32,354 nucleotides of DNA, from contig JADCJE010000030.1 of assembly GCA_020247305.1 (NCBI GenBank), positions 1 through 32,354 of the forward strand, written 5' to 3'. Each line of letters begins with the position of its first letter. Position 1 is the first letter of the stretch. Of the stretch, positions 25,023 through 32,354 are shown in pieces. This stretch comes from Phycisphaerales bacterium. GTDB taxonomy: Bacteria; Planctomycetota; UBA1135; UBA2386. The notes beneath the pieces were generated by a model. It had not been told where the DNA came from and did no database searches. It was given only the letters and a program-made list of their open reading frames with translations. Position numbers and translations under genes: made by a program.

Positions 25023-26003
25023 ATGCTGCGACTCCCCACGTTCACCTACCACCGGCCGAAGACCGCGACGGAAGCCGTCGCGATCGCCTGCCAGCACGGC
25101 AAGGCGGCGATGTACGTCGCCGGCGGCACGGACCTCTACCCCAACATGAAGCGCCGGCACCAGGCGCCGACGCAGGTCATCTCGCTTCAGGACGTGCCTG
25201 GCTTGCACGCGATCGACTGGCTGCCCGACGGCCGCTGCGCGATCGGCTCGATGGTCAAGCTGTCGAAGCTCGAGCACGACGCCAAGGTCAAGGCCGCGCA
25301 CCCGGCCTTCGCGCACGCGGTGCGCGAGATCAGCACGCCGCTGCTGCGCAACATGGGCACGATCGGCGGCAACCTGCTGCTCGACACGCGCTGCACGTAC
25401 TACGACCAGACGCACGAGTGGCGCGAGTCGATCGACTTCTGCATGAAGAAGGACGGCGCGATCTGCTGGGTCGCGCCGGGCTCGCCGCGCTGCTGGGCCG
25501 TGCAGAGCAGCGACACGGTGCCGCTGGTCTGCGCCATGGAGGCCGAGGTCGAGCTGGTCGGCCGCGACGGCGTGCGCACGATCAAGGCCGGCGACCTGTA
25601 CCGCGACGACGGCATCCAGTACCTGACCAAGAAGCCCGAGGAACTGCTGACGCGGCTGATCCTGCCGGCGCCCACGGGCTGGAAGGCCAGCTACCTCAAG
25701 CTGCGCCGCCGCGACACCTACGACTTCCCGGTGCTCGGCGTCGGCGCCTGCGTCTGGACCGACGCCGCCGGCACGGTGACCAAGGCCAACGTCCGCCTCG
25801 GCGGGGCCGGCAGCTACGCCATCCCGGCGACCGAGAGCGAGAAGCTGCTGGTCGGCAACAAGCTGACCGACGAGCTCGTCGCCGCCGCCGGCTCGGCGGC
25901 GATGAAGCCGGCGCGCACGATGGACAACACCGACCTCGACGTCTACTGGCGCCGCAAGGTCGCGCCGGTCTACGTCGCGCGCGCGCTGCTGGCCTGCCGC
26001 TGA
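25023..26003 (+). CDS. hcrB: FAD subunit with extra 4Fe-4S insertion, 4-hydroxybenzoyl-CoA reductase beta-like
   Basis: 326 residues. The FAD-binding fold shows VAGGTDLYPNM near residue 40 and NMGTIGGNLLLDTRC near 115. Four cysteines follow, C124, C140, C148 and C157 (DTRC, DFC, AIC, PRC), with spacing 16-8-9. This equals the spacing of the [4Fe-4S] ligands of Thauera aromatica HcrB as I remember them (122, 138, 146, 155). Ordinary xanthine dehydrogenase and CO dehydrogenase FAD subunits lack this insertion, so the trait strongly supports the Hcr type. The cluster lets the enzyme accept low-potential electrons. An AGGA-type Shine-Dalgarno lies in the 14-base gap after the large subunit. Confidence 0.9.
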   Translation: MLRLPTFTYHRPKTATEAVAIACQHGKAAMYVAGGTDLYPNMKRRHQAPTQVISLQDVPGLHAIDWLPDGRCAIGSMVKLSKLEHDAKVKAAHPAFAHAVREISTPLLRNMGTIGGNLLLDTRCTYYDQTHEWRESIDFCMKKDGAICWVAPGSPRCWAVQSSDTVPLVCAMEAEVELVGRDGVRTIKAGDLYRDDGIQYLTKKPEELLTRLILPAPTGWKASYLKLRRRDTYDFPVLGVGACVWTDAAGTVTKANVRLGGAGSYAIPATESEKLLVGNKLTDELVAAAGSAAMKPARTMDNTDLDVYWRRKVAPVYVARALLACR

Positions 26004-26034
26004 TCGCGGCGGCCGCGGGCGGCGTGGCGCGCCG

Positions 26035-26862
26035 TCAGCCCCGGCCTTCCCGCCGCCGCGTCTGCTCGCCGATCGTCGTCAGGACCTTGGCGTCGTCGTT
26101 GTGCGAGTGCGTGAAGCCCATCGCGCGTTCGGCGGCGATCGTCGCCGGCGCGCGGTAGGCGAGCACGTAGCCGCGCCGCCAGCGGTCGCTGCCGTTGCCG
26201 CCGGAGCCGTGCACGGCGCGCTCGTGGTGCACGCTGACCGACCCGCGCGGCAAGATCGCGCTGCGGATGCGGTCGCGGGCGGGGTCGACCTGGGCGACCA
26301 GCGTGTGGTTGCTGTCGCGGTCGCCGTGCAGCGGCAGGTGTTCGCGCAGCTCCGGTTCGCGGTGGCTGCCGTCGACGAAGCGCACGCAGCCGTTGTCGTC
26401 GGCGACGTCGTCGAGCGCCAGCCAGAAGGTCGCCGTACGCGTGTCCGGAGTGATCGGCCAGTAGCCGAGGTCCTGGTGCCAGTGGAACACGGCGTCCGCC
26501 TTGTGCGGGGGCTTGGCGACCAGCTGGTCGTAGTCGATGGCGAAGTCCTCGCCCCACAGCTGGCGCGCGACGTCGGCGGCGCGGCGTTCGTAGACGTTGC
26601 CGGCGAGCTGTGGGCAGTACACGCGCGGCAGCATGACGTTGAGGATCGCGTAGTCCTCGATCGGCCGGCCGTAGTCGCCGGTCATGTCGCAGTGGTCGCG
26701 GCCGCGCACCGGGACCTCGCGGCGCAACAGCCGCATGTACAGGTCTTCTAGCGGGCGCAGTTCGGCGTCCGACAGGAAGCCGGGCAGCGTGATCCAGCCG
26801 TCGCGGTGGAAGGCGGCGATCTCCGCCTCGGTCAGCGGGTAGCGGTCGGCGACGGGGCGCAT
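26035..26862 (-). CDS. Phytanoyl-CoA dioxygenase (PhyH) family Fe(II)/2-oxoglutarate oxygenase
   Basis: 275 residues. The iron-binding motif HQD (H129, D131, in HWHQDLGYWP) and the distal His (H218, in AVHGSGGN) form the usual facial triad; R230 (RRGY) is the likely 2-oxoglutarate anchor. PhyH enzymes hydroxylate diverse small molecules with O2 and 2-oxoglutarate; the substrate is unknown. An ATG 12 bases upstream lies inside a TAGCAT hexamer that looks like the promoter, so I prefer the second ATG. The gene is convergent with the hcr-like operon, 31 bases away, and no functional link is evident. Confidence 0.88.
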   Translation of the reverse strand: MRPVADRYPLTEAEIAAFHRDGWITLPGFLSDAELRPLEDLYMRLLRREVPVRGRDHCDMTGDYGRPIEDYAILNVMLPRVYCPQLAGNVYERRAADVARQLWGEDFAIDYDQLVAKPPHKADAVFHWHQDLGYWPITPDTRTATFWLALDDVADDNGCVRFVDGSHREPELREHLPLHGDRDSNHTLVAQVDPARDRIRSAILPRGSVSVHHERAVHGSGGNGSDRWRRGYVLAYRAPATIAAERAMGFTHSHNDDAKVLTTIGEQTRRREGRG

Positions 26863-26872
26863 GGCGGCGCGC

Positions 26873-26878
26873 ATGCTA
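26873..26878 (-). promoter_or_regulatory. Putative -10 element of the PhyH-family gene
   Basis: TAGCAT, read on the minus strand, 10 nt before the preferred start and overlapping the alternative ATG. Confidence 0.35.
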
Positions 26879-26944
26879 CCGCCGACCGCCGCTGCGCGGC
26901 CCGAGGCGGCTTCGCCCGGGCCGGCCTTCCTCGGCGAAGCCAGA

Positions 26945-28162
26945 TCAGAAGAACGTGCCCGGCAGCGTGTCGCCCATCGGGAACGGGCCGCGCGAGTGCG
27001 GGCCGAAGAAGAAGCGGAACATGACCGCCGCGGTCCAGCAGTCGCGACCGCCCAGCGACGCGTACTCGACGCCGTACAGCATGCGAACGCGGTAGCCCGC
27101 GAGGAAGTGGTTGAGGCCGACGTAGCCTGCCTGGTACTCGTCGCCGGTGGTCATGCCGGCCAGGCGCTCGTAGCGGCCCTGGGCGCGCAGGCCGCGGTCG
27201 CCGTCGCTGCGCGCGTACTGGTAGCGCCCGACGACCTGCCACTTGTCGGTGAGGAACCAGCCCGGCTGCAGGTTCAGGCCGAAGGCGTCGCCGTTGCGGT
27301 TGCCGAGCCCGGCGGTCACCTCCGACACCAGCGAGCACGAGCCGCGCGTGAGGATCAGCGCCGAGGCGAGCCCCGTGTCGAAGTAGTTCAGGTTGGTCGC
27401 CTCCGCCGTCGCGTCGCTGCTGACCGCCGACACGTTGAGGAAGGCGCTGTCGGTGCCGAGGCTGTCGCCGAGGTCGCGCGTGATCGAGCCGATCACCGAT
27501 TGCCCCGAGTCGAATTCGGTGAACGCAGTGCCCATGTCGCGGCCCGTCGCGTTGGTGAACACGCCGGTGTAGTAGCTCCAGGCGCCGAATCGGCCCGAGG
27601 CGGTGACGGCCGGGGTGTAGTCGGCGCGGAACATGTTCGTCAGCAGCGACCGCTCCAGCGTGTTGATGTAGCGGCTGCTGACGTTGCGATCGTGGGTGAA
27701 GCGGTGCTTCTGCTGCCCGACCGTCAGCATGAACGACTCGTGGAACCGCCAGCCCGCCCACAGTTCGGTGAACCCGTTGTACTCGGGGTCGAAGTCGCCG
27801 AAGTCCGGCGTGTTGTCCTTGCTGCCGCTCACCGATTGCGCGTGCAACGTCAGGTTGTCGAACAGGCGCATCTGCGTGCCCAGGCGGAACCGGCGGTTCT
27901 CCCAGCCGTCGTCGTCGCCGTTGCTGCCTTCGGACCAGTGGTACTGGCCGTGGTAGCGACCGAGCACCCAGAGCTCGTTGAGCACGCCGGCCTTGTCGTC
28001 GCGATGGAGCAGGCCGAGGTTGGGGAAGGGCTCGACCGCGGCCCGGCGTCGGCCGGCCGCGTCGGCCTCCTTGGCTTCGGGGAGCGGCGCGGTGGCGGTC
28101 TGCGCCGTCAGCCCAGCGGCGAGCAGGCAGATGAAGGAATGAGCAAGAATGCGTGTGAGCAT
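26945..28162 (-). CDS. Outer membrane porin, phosphate-selective OprO/OprP type
   Basis: 405 residues. A signal peptide (MLTRILAHSFICLLAAGLTAQ) precedes a barrel of alternating amphipathic strands. The strand beginning WENRRFRLGTQMRLF, then GWRFHESFMLTVGQQKHRFTHD, and FFFGPHSRG near the end, are typical of the porin_O_P family; the protein ends in Phe-Phe as outer membrane barrels often do. The family takes up phosphate, polyphosphate or other anions. The ATG is preferred over a TTG two codons upstream. An upstream triple 11-bp repeat resembling a Pho box suggests induction by phosphate limitation. It shows an outer membrane is present. Confidence 0.85.
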   Translation of the reverse strand: MLTRILAHSFICLLAAGLTAQTATAPLPEAKEADAAGRRRAAVEPFPNLGLLHRDDKAGVLNELWVLGRYHGQYHWSEGSNGDDDGWENRRFRLGTQMRLFDNLTLHAQSVSGSKDNTPDFGDFDPEYNGFTELWAGWRFHESFMLTVGQQKHRFTHDRNVSSRYINTLERSLLTNMFRADYTPAVTASGRFGAWSYYTGVFTNATGRDMGTAFTEFDSGQSVIGSITRDLGDSLGTDSAFLNVSAVSSDATAEATNLNYFDTGLASALILTRGSCSLVSEVTAGLGNRNGDAFGLNLQPGWFLTDKWQVVGRYQYARSDGDRGLRAQGRYERLAGMTTGDEYQAGYVGLNHFLAGYRVRMLYGVEYASLGGRDCWTAAVMFRFFFGPHSRGPFPMGDTLPGTFF

Positions 28163-28246
28163 TAGCAAGGTTCCGTGAGGAATGGCGGAACGCTGCCCGA
28201 TGCGTGCCCGGATGGAATCAGGCTCCGGAACCTTAATCTCCTGCGC

Positions 28247-28279
28247 GACGGCCTAACCGGAGCTTCACGACTTCTTAAC
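28247..28279 (-). promoter_or_regulatory. Pho-box-like triple 11-bp direct repeat upstream of the porin gene
   Basis: On the coding strand GTTAAGAAGTC, GTGAAGCTCCG and GTTAGGCCGTC follow each other with an exact 11-bp period, 85-117 bp before the ATG. On the other strand the units carry CTTAAC, CTTCAC and CCTAAC, like the PyTTAAPyPy Pho boxes of cyanobacteria and the 11-bp PhoB/PhoP-site period. ATTAAG, a possible -10, lies about 10 bp downstream. Confidence 0.5.
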
Positions 28280-28328
28280 TCTGGCGATTGGCCGGGCGCG
28301 CTCCGGGTCGCTCCCGAGCGGTGGGCGG

Positions 28329-29576
28329 TCAGCGCGGCGGCGTCCACGGCACGCAGGCGAGCGTCACCAGGAACGCGAACGTCGACGCCGCGATCGCCGC
28401 GGCGTAGCCGGCCGCGCCGTGCACGCCGAAGAACCACGCGCTGACGCCGAAGACGGCCAGCCGCACGGCGGTGGCCAGCGTGCCCCAATGCGGTCGCCCG
28501 GTCGCCATCAGCGGGCAGTTGAGCGCCGTCCCGAGGCAGCTGAAGTAGACCGCGACGATCATCCACTGCAGCGGGCCGGCGGCCGGCAGGTAGCGGTCGT
28601 CGTACAGCAGGTCGACGACGAACGGCGCCGCCAGCACGGCGAGCGCCGCGAGCGGCGCGCCGCCGAACACCAGCGCCTTCATGACCTGCCGCATGCGCGC
28701 GCGGATGGCGGGCAGGTCGTGCTGGAACTTCGCGAGGTAGGGGAACAGCAGCCCGCCCAGCAGCTGCGAGGCGATGCCTTCGATCGGCGCCGTCATGTTC
28801 TGCGCGATGGCGTAGGTGCCCGCGGTGCCCATGCCGAGGAAGCGCGCGACGAAGAACGCGTCGAGGCGCACGGCGAAGAAGCCGAGCACCGACGCCGCGA
28901 AGACGTAGCGGCCGTAACGCAGCAGGTCGCCCGCGACGGCCCGGTCGTAGGTGAGTCGGGGTCGCTCCGGCGCCATGACGTAGGACAGCGCCACGCGCAC
29001 GGCCTCGGCGGCGATTCCCGCGAAGACGATGCCGTAGGCGTTGCCGGTCAGCAGCGCGCCCGCGATGTTGAGCGGCAGCCGCGTCACGTCGACAGCGAGG
29101 TCGAGCTGGTTGATGCGGTCCTGCCGCAATTCGCGCATCCATGCGAGGCGCCCGGGGCTGCACGCCGCCTGCAGCGGCGGCATCAGCGCCGTCAGGAGCG
29201 CGAGCGTCTGCAGGCGGTCGTCGGCCATCCAGGTGGCGAACGGGCCGGCGAGCGCGACGATGACCGCGCTGACGCCGAAGCTGCGCCACAGCGCCAGCGT
29301 CCAGGCGACGTCGAGGAAACGACGCGTGCCGCCCTCACGGTGCTGGACGATCGCCTGCCGGATGCCGAAGTCGGCGCACATCTCGACGAAGACGCCGAGC
29401 AGCATCGCCGTCGTCGCGAGGCCGAAGTCGTCCGGCAGCAGCAGTCGCGTGATGATGACCGAGCTGACGAGGCGCAGCGCCTGGCGGGCCGCGATCGCGC
29501 CGAGGATCCAGGCCGCGCCCTTGGCGACGAGGTCGCGCAGGGACGCGCCGTCGCCGGGTGGTCTGGCGTCGCTCAT
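28329..29576 (-). CDS. Lipopolysaccharide/polysaccharide flippase (oligosaccharide translocase, MATE/MVF superfamily)
   Basis: 415 residues with about 10-12 hydrophobic helices. The opening AAWILGAIAARQALRLVSSVIITRLLLPDDFG and the following LGVFVEMCADFGIRQAIVQ are characteristic of Wzx-like polysaccharide flippases, as is NMTAPIEGIASQLLGGLLFP in the second half. Such proteins move lipid-linked glycans across the inner membrane. It is slightly shorter than typical (about 430-480). Its ATG overlaps the stop of the methyltransferase gene (ATGA), so the two are probably translated together and serve the same glycan pathway. Confidence 0.85.
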   Translation of the reverse strand: MSDARPPGDGASLRDLVAKGAAWILGAIAARQALRLVSSVIITRLLLPDDFGLATTAMLLGVFVEMCADFGIRQAIVQHREGGTRRFLDVAWTLALWRSFGVSAVIVALAGPFATWMADDRLQTLALLTALMPPLQAACSPGRLAWMRELRQDRINQLDLAVDVTRLPLNIAGALLTGNAYGIVFAGIAAEAVRVALSYVMAPERPRLTYDRAVAGDLLRYGRYVFAASVLGFFAVRLDAFFVARFLGMGTAGTYAIAQNMTAPIEGIASQLLGGLLFPYLAKFQHDLPAIRARMRQVMKALVFGGAPLAALAVLAAPFVVDLLYDDRYLPAAGPLQWMIVAVYFSCLGTALNCPLMATGRPHWGTLATAVRLAVFGVSAWFFGVHGAAGYAAAIAASTFAFLVTLACVPWTPPR

Positions 29577-30484
29577 GCCTTGACGAAGCGCGCCAGCACG
29601 GTGTGTCCGGCGATCGTCGGTGCGGCGGCGGCAAGGTAGCGGCGGAAGAAGCGGTCGAAACCGAGCCGGTGGTACAGCGTGCGCTGCAGCCAGCCGCGCA
29701 GATGGTTGCGTTCCTGCACGGCCTGGTACCAGTCGAGTTCCTGCAGCGGCTCGAGCCACGTGGCCACATGGCGCACGCCAAAGCGCGGGCCCAGGCCTTC
29801 GAGGCAGGCGCGCGACCACAGCGACATGTGGTGCGGCGGCATGTCGAGCCAGTTGTCCTCGGCCTGGCCGAGGAAGCTGTCGTGGTTGGGCACGCCGAGC
29901 AGCAGGCTGCCGCCGGGCTTGAGCGCCTGGATGCAGGCGCGCACGAACGCCGCCGGCGCGATCACGTGCTCCAGCACCTGGAACGAGGTGACGACGTCGT
30001 AGTGGCCGGGCCGCCCGGCGGCGTGCGCCTCGATCGTCTCAGTGACCACTTCGACGCCGCGCTCGCGCCCGGCCTGCGCCGCCGCGTCGTTGAACTCCAG
30101 GCCCGTCGGCACGGCGCCGCGCTCGGTGCGGCAGCGATGCAGGAACGCCGCCTTGCCGCAGCCGACGTCGAGCACGCGCTGGCCGGCCTGCACCTGCCGC
30201 AGCGCGTCGTCGTGCTCCCACTTCGTCTCCTTGTAGTTCCAGTCGAAGGTCTGGAGTTGGCGGTACAGGCCTTCGCGGCCGACGACGGACGGCGGCACGA
30301 AGAAGCGCAGCCCGCTCTCCGGGCACTCCAGCAGGTGGATGCTGTCGACGCCGGCGAACTCGGCGCTGGCGTCGTAGCCGAAGTCGCGGCGGTAGGCGTC
30401 GAGGACGCGGCGCGTCGGGATGGAGCGGACGAGGCGACAGTCGATCTCGCGTTCCAGCAGCGGGCTCGTGGCGCGCATCTGCAT
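29573..30484 (-). CDS. Class I SAM-dependent methyltransferase
   Basis: 303 residues. SAM-binding motif I is VLDVGCGKA (104-112); VTSFQVLEHV and LKPGGSLLLGVPN correspond to motifs II and III of the Methyltransf_23/11 type. The N-terminal 90 residues contain Cys16 and C54 (LLECPESGLRFF) and recall the zinc-binding front part of methyltransferases in sugar and glycan gene clusters. Its stop overlaps the flippase start. Two ATGs six bases apart are possible starts. Acting on a cell-surface glycan intermediate is inferred from the partner gene. Confidence 0.85.
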   Translation of the reverse strand: MQMRATSPLLEREIDCRLVRSIPTRRVLDAYRRDFGYDASAEFAGVDSIHLLECPESGLRFFVPPSVVGREGLYRQLQTFDWNYKETKWEHDDALRQVQAGQRVLDVGCGKAAFLHRCRTERGAVPTGLEFNDAAAQAGRERGVEVVTETIEAHAAGRPGHYDVVTSFQVLEHVIAPAAFVRACIQALKPGGSLLLGVPNHDSFLGQAEDNWLDMPPHHMSLWSRACLEGLGPRFGVRHVATWLEPLQELDWYQAVQERNHLRGWLQRTLYHRLGFDRFFRRYLAAAAPTIAGHTVLARFVKA

Positions 30485-30675
30485 CAGGTGGGCGGCGGGG
30501 TGTGGGAACGCCGCCGCACAGAAGGTGCCGCGCACGAGCAGGGCGCGCAACCTGAAACGACGCGATGCAGTGGGCCGTCGCGCAGAGGAGTCTGCATGAC
30601 GGGAGGCGCGCCGATCCGGTGCGGCCGCGGCCACCAGGGCCAACCTGATCGCCCGCCCAGCGCGCCGAGCGGACG

Positions 30676-30780
30676 CTCAGAGCCTGCGAGAGAATCCCTC
30701 GAAGGCTCTGCGCGGCTGCGAAGGCAGCCGCCAAGAATGGTTTTGAGACGCCGTTCGCTGGATCCCTTCTCGGCTTCTCA
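30676..30780 (-). repeat. 105-bp structured repeat, copy 2, starting at a stop codon
   Basis: Reverse-strand partner of the repeat at 21299-21403, same length and no gaps. It again begins with the TGA of the upstream gene. The middle hairpin and the CAGAGCC/GGCTCTG stem are intact; the inner stem has a G-U wobble (GAGGG/CTCTC) and the first stem one mismatch, so the fold is kept. The preceding codons show no similarity to those before copy 1. Confidence 0.85.
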
Positions 30781-31260
30781 GTGCCGCAGCGGCGGCGGCG
30801 CGACGCCCGGGTGCGCCACCCGCGTCATCGCCGCATGCCGGCCGAGGTCCTGGCGCCAGACCATCTGCGTGGTGCTGTAGCTGCCGTCGGCGTGCTTGTA
30901 CCAGTCGAGCCCCTGGTCGTTGCGCTCGACGCCGACGATCGGACTCCACGGGAACGGCCCCCAGAACGTCGCCAGCGGTTCGGCGTCGGTCGCGCCATTC
31001 AGCGTCGGCACCTTCGAGCCGTCGGGCAGCAGCAGTTCGCGGCTGCCGCCTTCGGTGGCCGTGCTGGCGGGGGCGGCGGCCGGCGCGTCGCCGCGGCGCG
31101 GCGCGCCGCCGACGGCGACCTCGGCAGAGGGCGCGGACGGCGGTGCGGCCGCAGGGGCCTGCGGCGCCGCCGCCGCCTTCGGCTGCTCGGGCCGCAGCCA
31201 CGCGAGCGTGGCGACGGCGACGGCGACCAGCGCATAGCCTGTCGCCGCCACGCTGTTCAC
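30778..31260 (-). CDS. Membrane-anchored protein of unknown function
   Basis: 160 residues from a GTG start that overlaps the stop of the upstream gene (GTGA). One hydrophobic helix (about 4-20, VAATGYALVAVAVATLAWL) is followed by an Ala/Pro-rich linker of some 50 residues. The remaining extracytoplasmic part has WGPFPWSPIVG and then GLDWYKHADGSYSTTQMVW. I recognise no family. The overlap suggests coupled translation with the secreted protein before it and a joint role at the cell envelope. The ORF extends upstream in the same frame only as a shadow. Its stop codon opens repeat copy 2. Confidence 0.7.
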   Translation of the reverse strand: MNSVAATGYALVAVAVATLAWLRPEQPKAAAAPQAPAAAPPSAPSAEVAVGGAPRRGDAPAAAPASTATEGGSRELLLPDGSKVPTLNGATDAEPLATFWGPFPWSPIVGVERNDQGLDWYKHADGSYSTTQMVWRQDLGRHAAMTRVAHPGVAPPPLRH

Positions 31261-32354
31261 AGGTGCACCTCTTGGGCGTTGGTCCACTCGGCGATGTTCG
31301 TGGCGATGTCCCAGACCACCGCCTGGAACGCGAAGTCCGTGCCGACGAGGGCCGGGCTGATCGTGTTCGGCAGGGCGATCGTCCACTCGCGCACGCCGTT
31401 GGCGAGCGCGCCGGAGAACAGCGGGATCGCCGTGGCCTCGGTGCCGACGTAGCTGTGGCCGATGATCCGGCCGAACCCGATCGGATTGCCCGACCAGTAC
31501 GCCGGCTGGAAGCCGACGGCCCCGCCGACCCCGACCAGCGCGTTCGGCGCGATGTTGTCGGTGATCCGCACCGTCAGGCCGTCGCGCCGCGGCTGGCCGG
31601 CGATGTCCGGGAACAGCCCGTTCATGCTCAGGTTGGCGCCGGGTGCGCCGAGCCGGGGGCTGGTCGGGTCGAGCCCGCCGAGGTGCAGGTTGGGGCTCGT
31701 CACGAACGGACCGAGCACATACGTCCACGGCGTGGTGAACGACGGCGCGCCCTGGCGTCCCGCCCAGGTCGGGTGCGGCGCGCCGGCGCGGTGGTTCTCG
31801 CCGACTGTCGCTCCCGTGTTGGCCGACAGCAGGTCGGCGCGGAACAGCGAATGGCCGTCGGTAGCCGGCCAGAGCGGATTGGCTGGCAACTGCACGCCGA
31901 AGAACGTGCGGGCGGGCGCGTCCCCGATGTTGCCGTCGTAACCGATGATCAGGCCGCCCTGGATGTTGAAGCCATCGTACATCAGCCACGTGCCGCGGGC
32001 CGTGCTCGTCGACGGCGGCGAACTCAAGCCGCTGATCACCAACCGTTCGCCGGCCGGCGACATGTTGGGCTCGCCCGTCGGCAAGGCGCGGCGGACGACC
32101 AGGCTGTAGGTCTCGGTGGTCGACAGCCTCTCGTCCGCCAGCCAGTGGTAGATGCCAAAGAAGCGCTGGAAGTCATTGGCGTCGGCGACGCCGCGGAAGT
32201 GCTCCGTGTCGATGACCATCAGCGCCTCGGCGGCGGCGCTCATGTCGGGCCGGCCGACGAACGACGTGCAGGTCAGCGTCTGGCGCTCGGGGTCCTGCGG
32301 GTAGAAGACGAAGGGATTGACCTGGGCGGCAGTTGCGCCGGCCAGGAGCGCACA
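31257..32354 (-). CDS. Secreted protein of unknown function, 5' partial
   Basis: The frame is open to the window edge, giving 365 visible residues. The first visible residues (CALLAGATAAQ, then VNPFVFYPQ) look like the end of a signal peptide, so only a few codons are missing. The protein is rich in Gly, Pro and aromatic residues with beta-type patterns (LIIGYDGNIGDAPARTFFG, SNPLWPATDGHSLF-like, TVRITDNIAPNALVG) and ends in VHL. No catalytic motif or known domain is recognised. The internal ATG at 32243 is not the start. Its end overlaps the anchored protein gene by four bases. Confidence 0.75.
   Translation of the reverse strand, partial: CALLAGATAAQVNPFVFYPQDPERQTLTCTSFVGRPDMSAAAEALMVIDTEHFRGVADANDFQRFFGIYHWLADERLSTTETYSLVVRRALPTGEPNMSPAGERLVISGLSSPPSTSTARGTWLMYDGFNIQGGLIIGYDGNIGDAPARTFFGVQLPANPLWPATDGHSLFRADLLSANTGATVGENHRAGAPHPTWAGRQGAPSFTTPWTYVLGPFVTSPNLHLGGLDPTSPRLGAPGANLSMNGLFPDIAGQPRRDGLTVRITDNIAPNALVGVGGAVGFQPAYWSGNPIGFGRIIGHSYVGTEATAIPLFSGALANGVREWTIALPNTISPALVGTDFAFQAVVWDIATNIAEWTNAQEVHL

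Noticed and set aside
23370..26003. An 877-codon open frame fused to the front of the FAD subunit
   Set aside because: The first 550 codons are an alternate frame of the large subunit; the FAD subunit has its own ATG and Shine-Dalgarno.

Overview
The window is very GC-rich (about 70% by eye) and codes densely on both strands. The gene content suggests an environmental Gram-negative bacterium, most likely a planctomycete. Clues are large secreted proteins sharing a C-terminal module, an OprO/OprP-type porin, a SulP-carbonic anhydrase fusion, lipoproteins, and remnants of a formylglycine/C-type-lectin style diversity-generating retroelement (DGR). The lineage is an inference from gene content; no rRNA or tRNA gene was seen.

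Left part (1-9.2 kb): the 3' end of a SulP anion transporter fused to a beta-carbonic anhydrase; selO (protein AMPylase) divergent from a DNA-deoxyinosine/uracil glycosylase gene that overlaps a PhoD-like phosphatase gene by ATGA; then, on the minus strand, a DUF4143-type AAA ATPase, an NfsB-like nitroreductase and a haem-binding DUF3365 lipoprotein.

9.2-10.26 kb is a gene-poor scar. It holds three 23-bp tandem repeats, an asparagine-codon-rich template-repeat-like sequence, the C-terminal fragment of a DGR reverse transcriptase, and a palindromic dispersed repeat.

10.26-19.2 kb: htpG; a secreted subtilisin-like protease; an SGNH-like hydrolase with a polyphosphate glucokinase (ppgK); an RNase Z-like metallo-hydrolase; a putative GT-A glycosyltransferase; and an ATP-grasp ligase.

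19.5-26 kb: a large secreted protein with two related halves, a small lipoprotein, and a three-gene molybdenum hydroxylase operon. The FAD subunit of that operon carries the four-cysteine insertion typical of 4-hydroxybenzoyl-CoA reductase.

26-32.4 kb (all minus strand): a phytanoyl-CoA dioxygenase-like oxygenase, a phosphate-selective-type porin with a Pho-box-like triple repeat upstream, a methyltransferase/flippase pair overlapping by ATGA, and a secreted protein (cut by the window edge) overlapping by GTGA with a short membrane-anchored protein.

The two most unusual signals are (1) a 105-bp structured repeat, present twice without gaps at about 85% identity, that begins exactly at the stop codon of two exported-protein genes, and (2) the decayed DGR. 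Many genes also share a TA-type -10-like hexamer only 7-14 nt before the start codon, which suggests frequent leaderless transcription.
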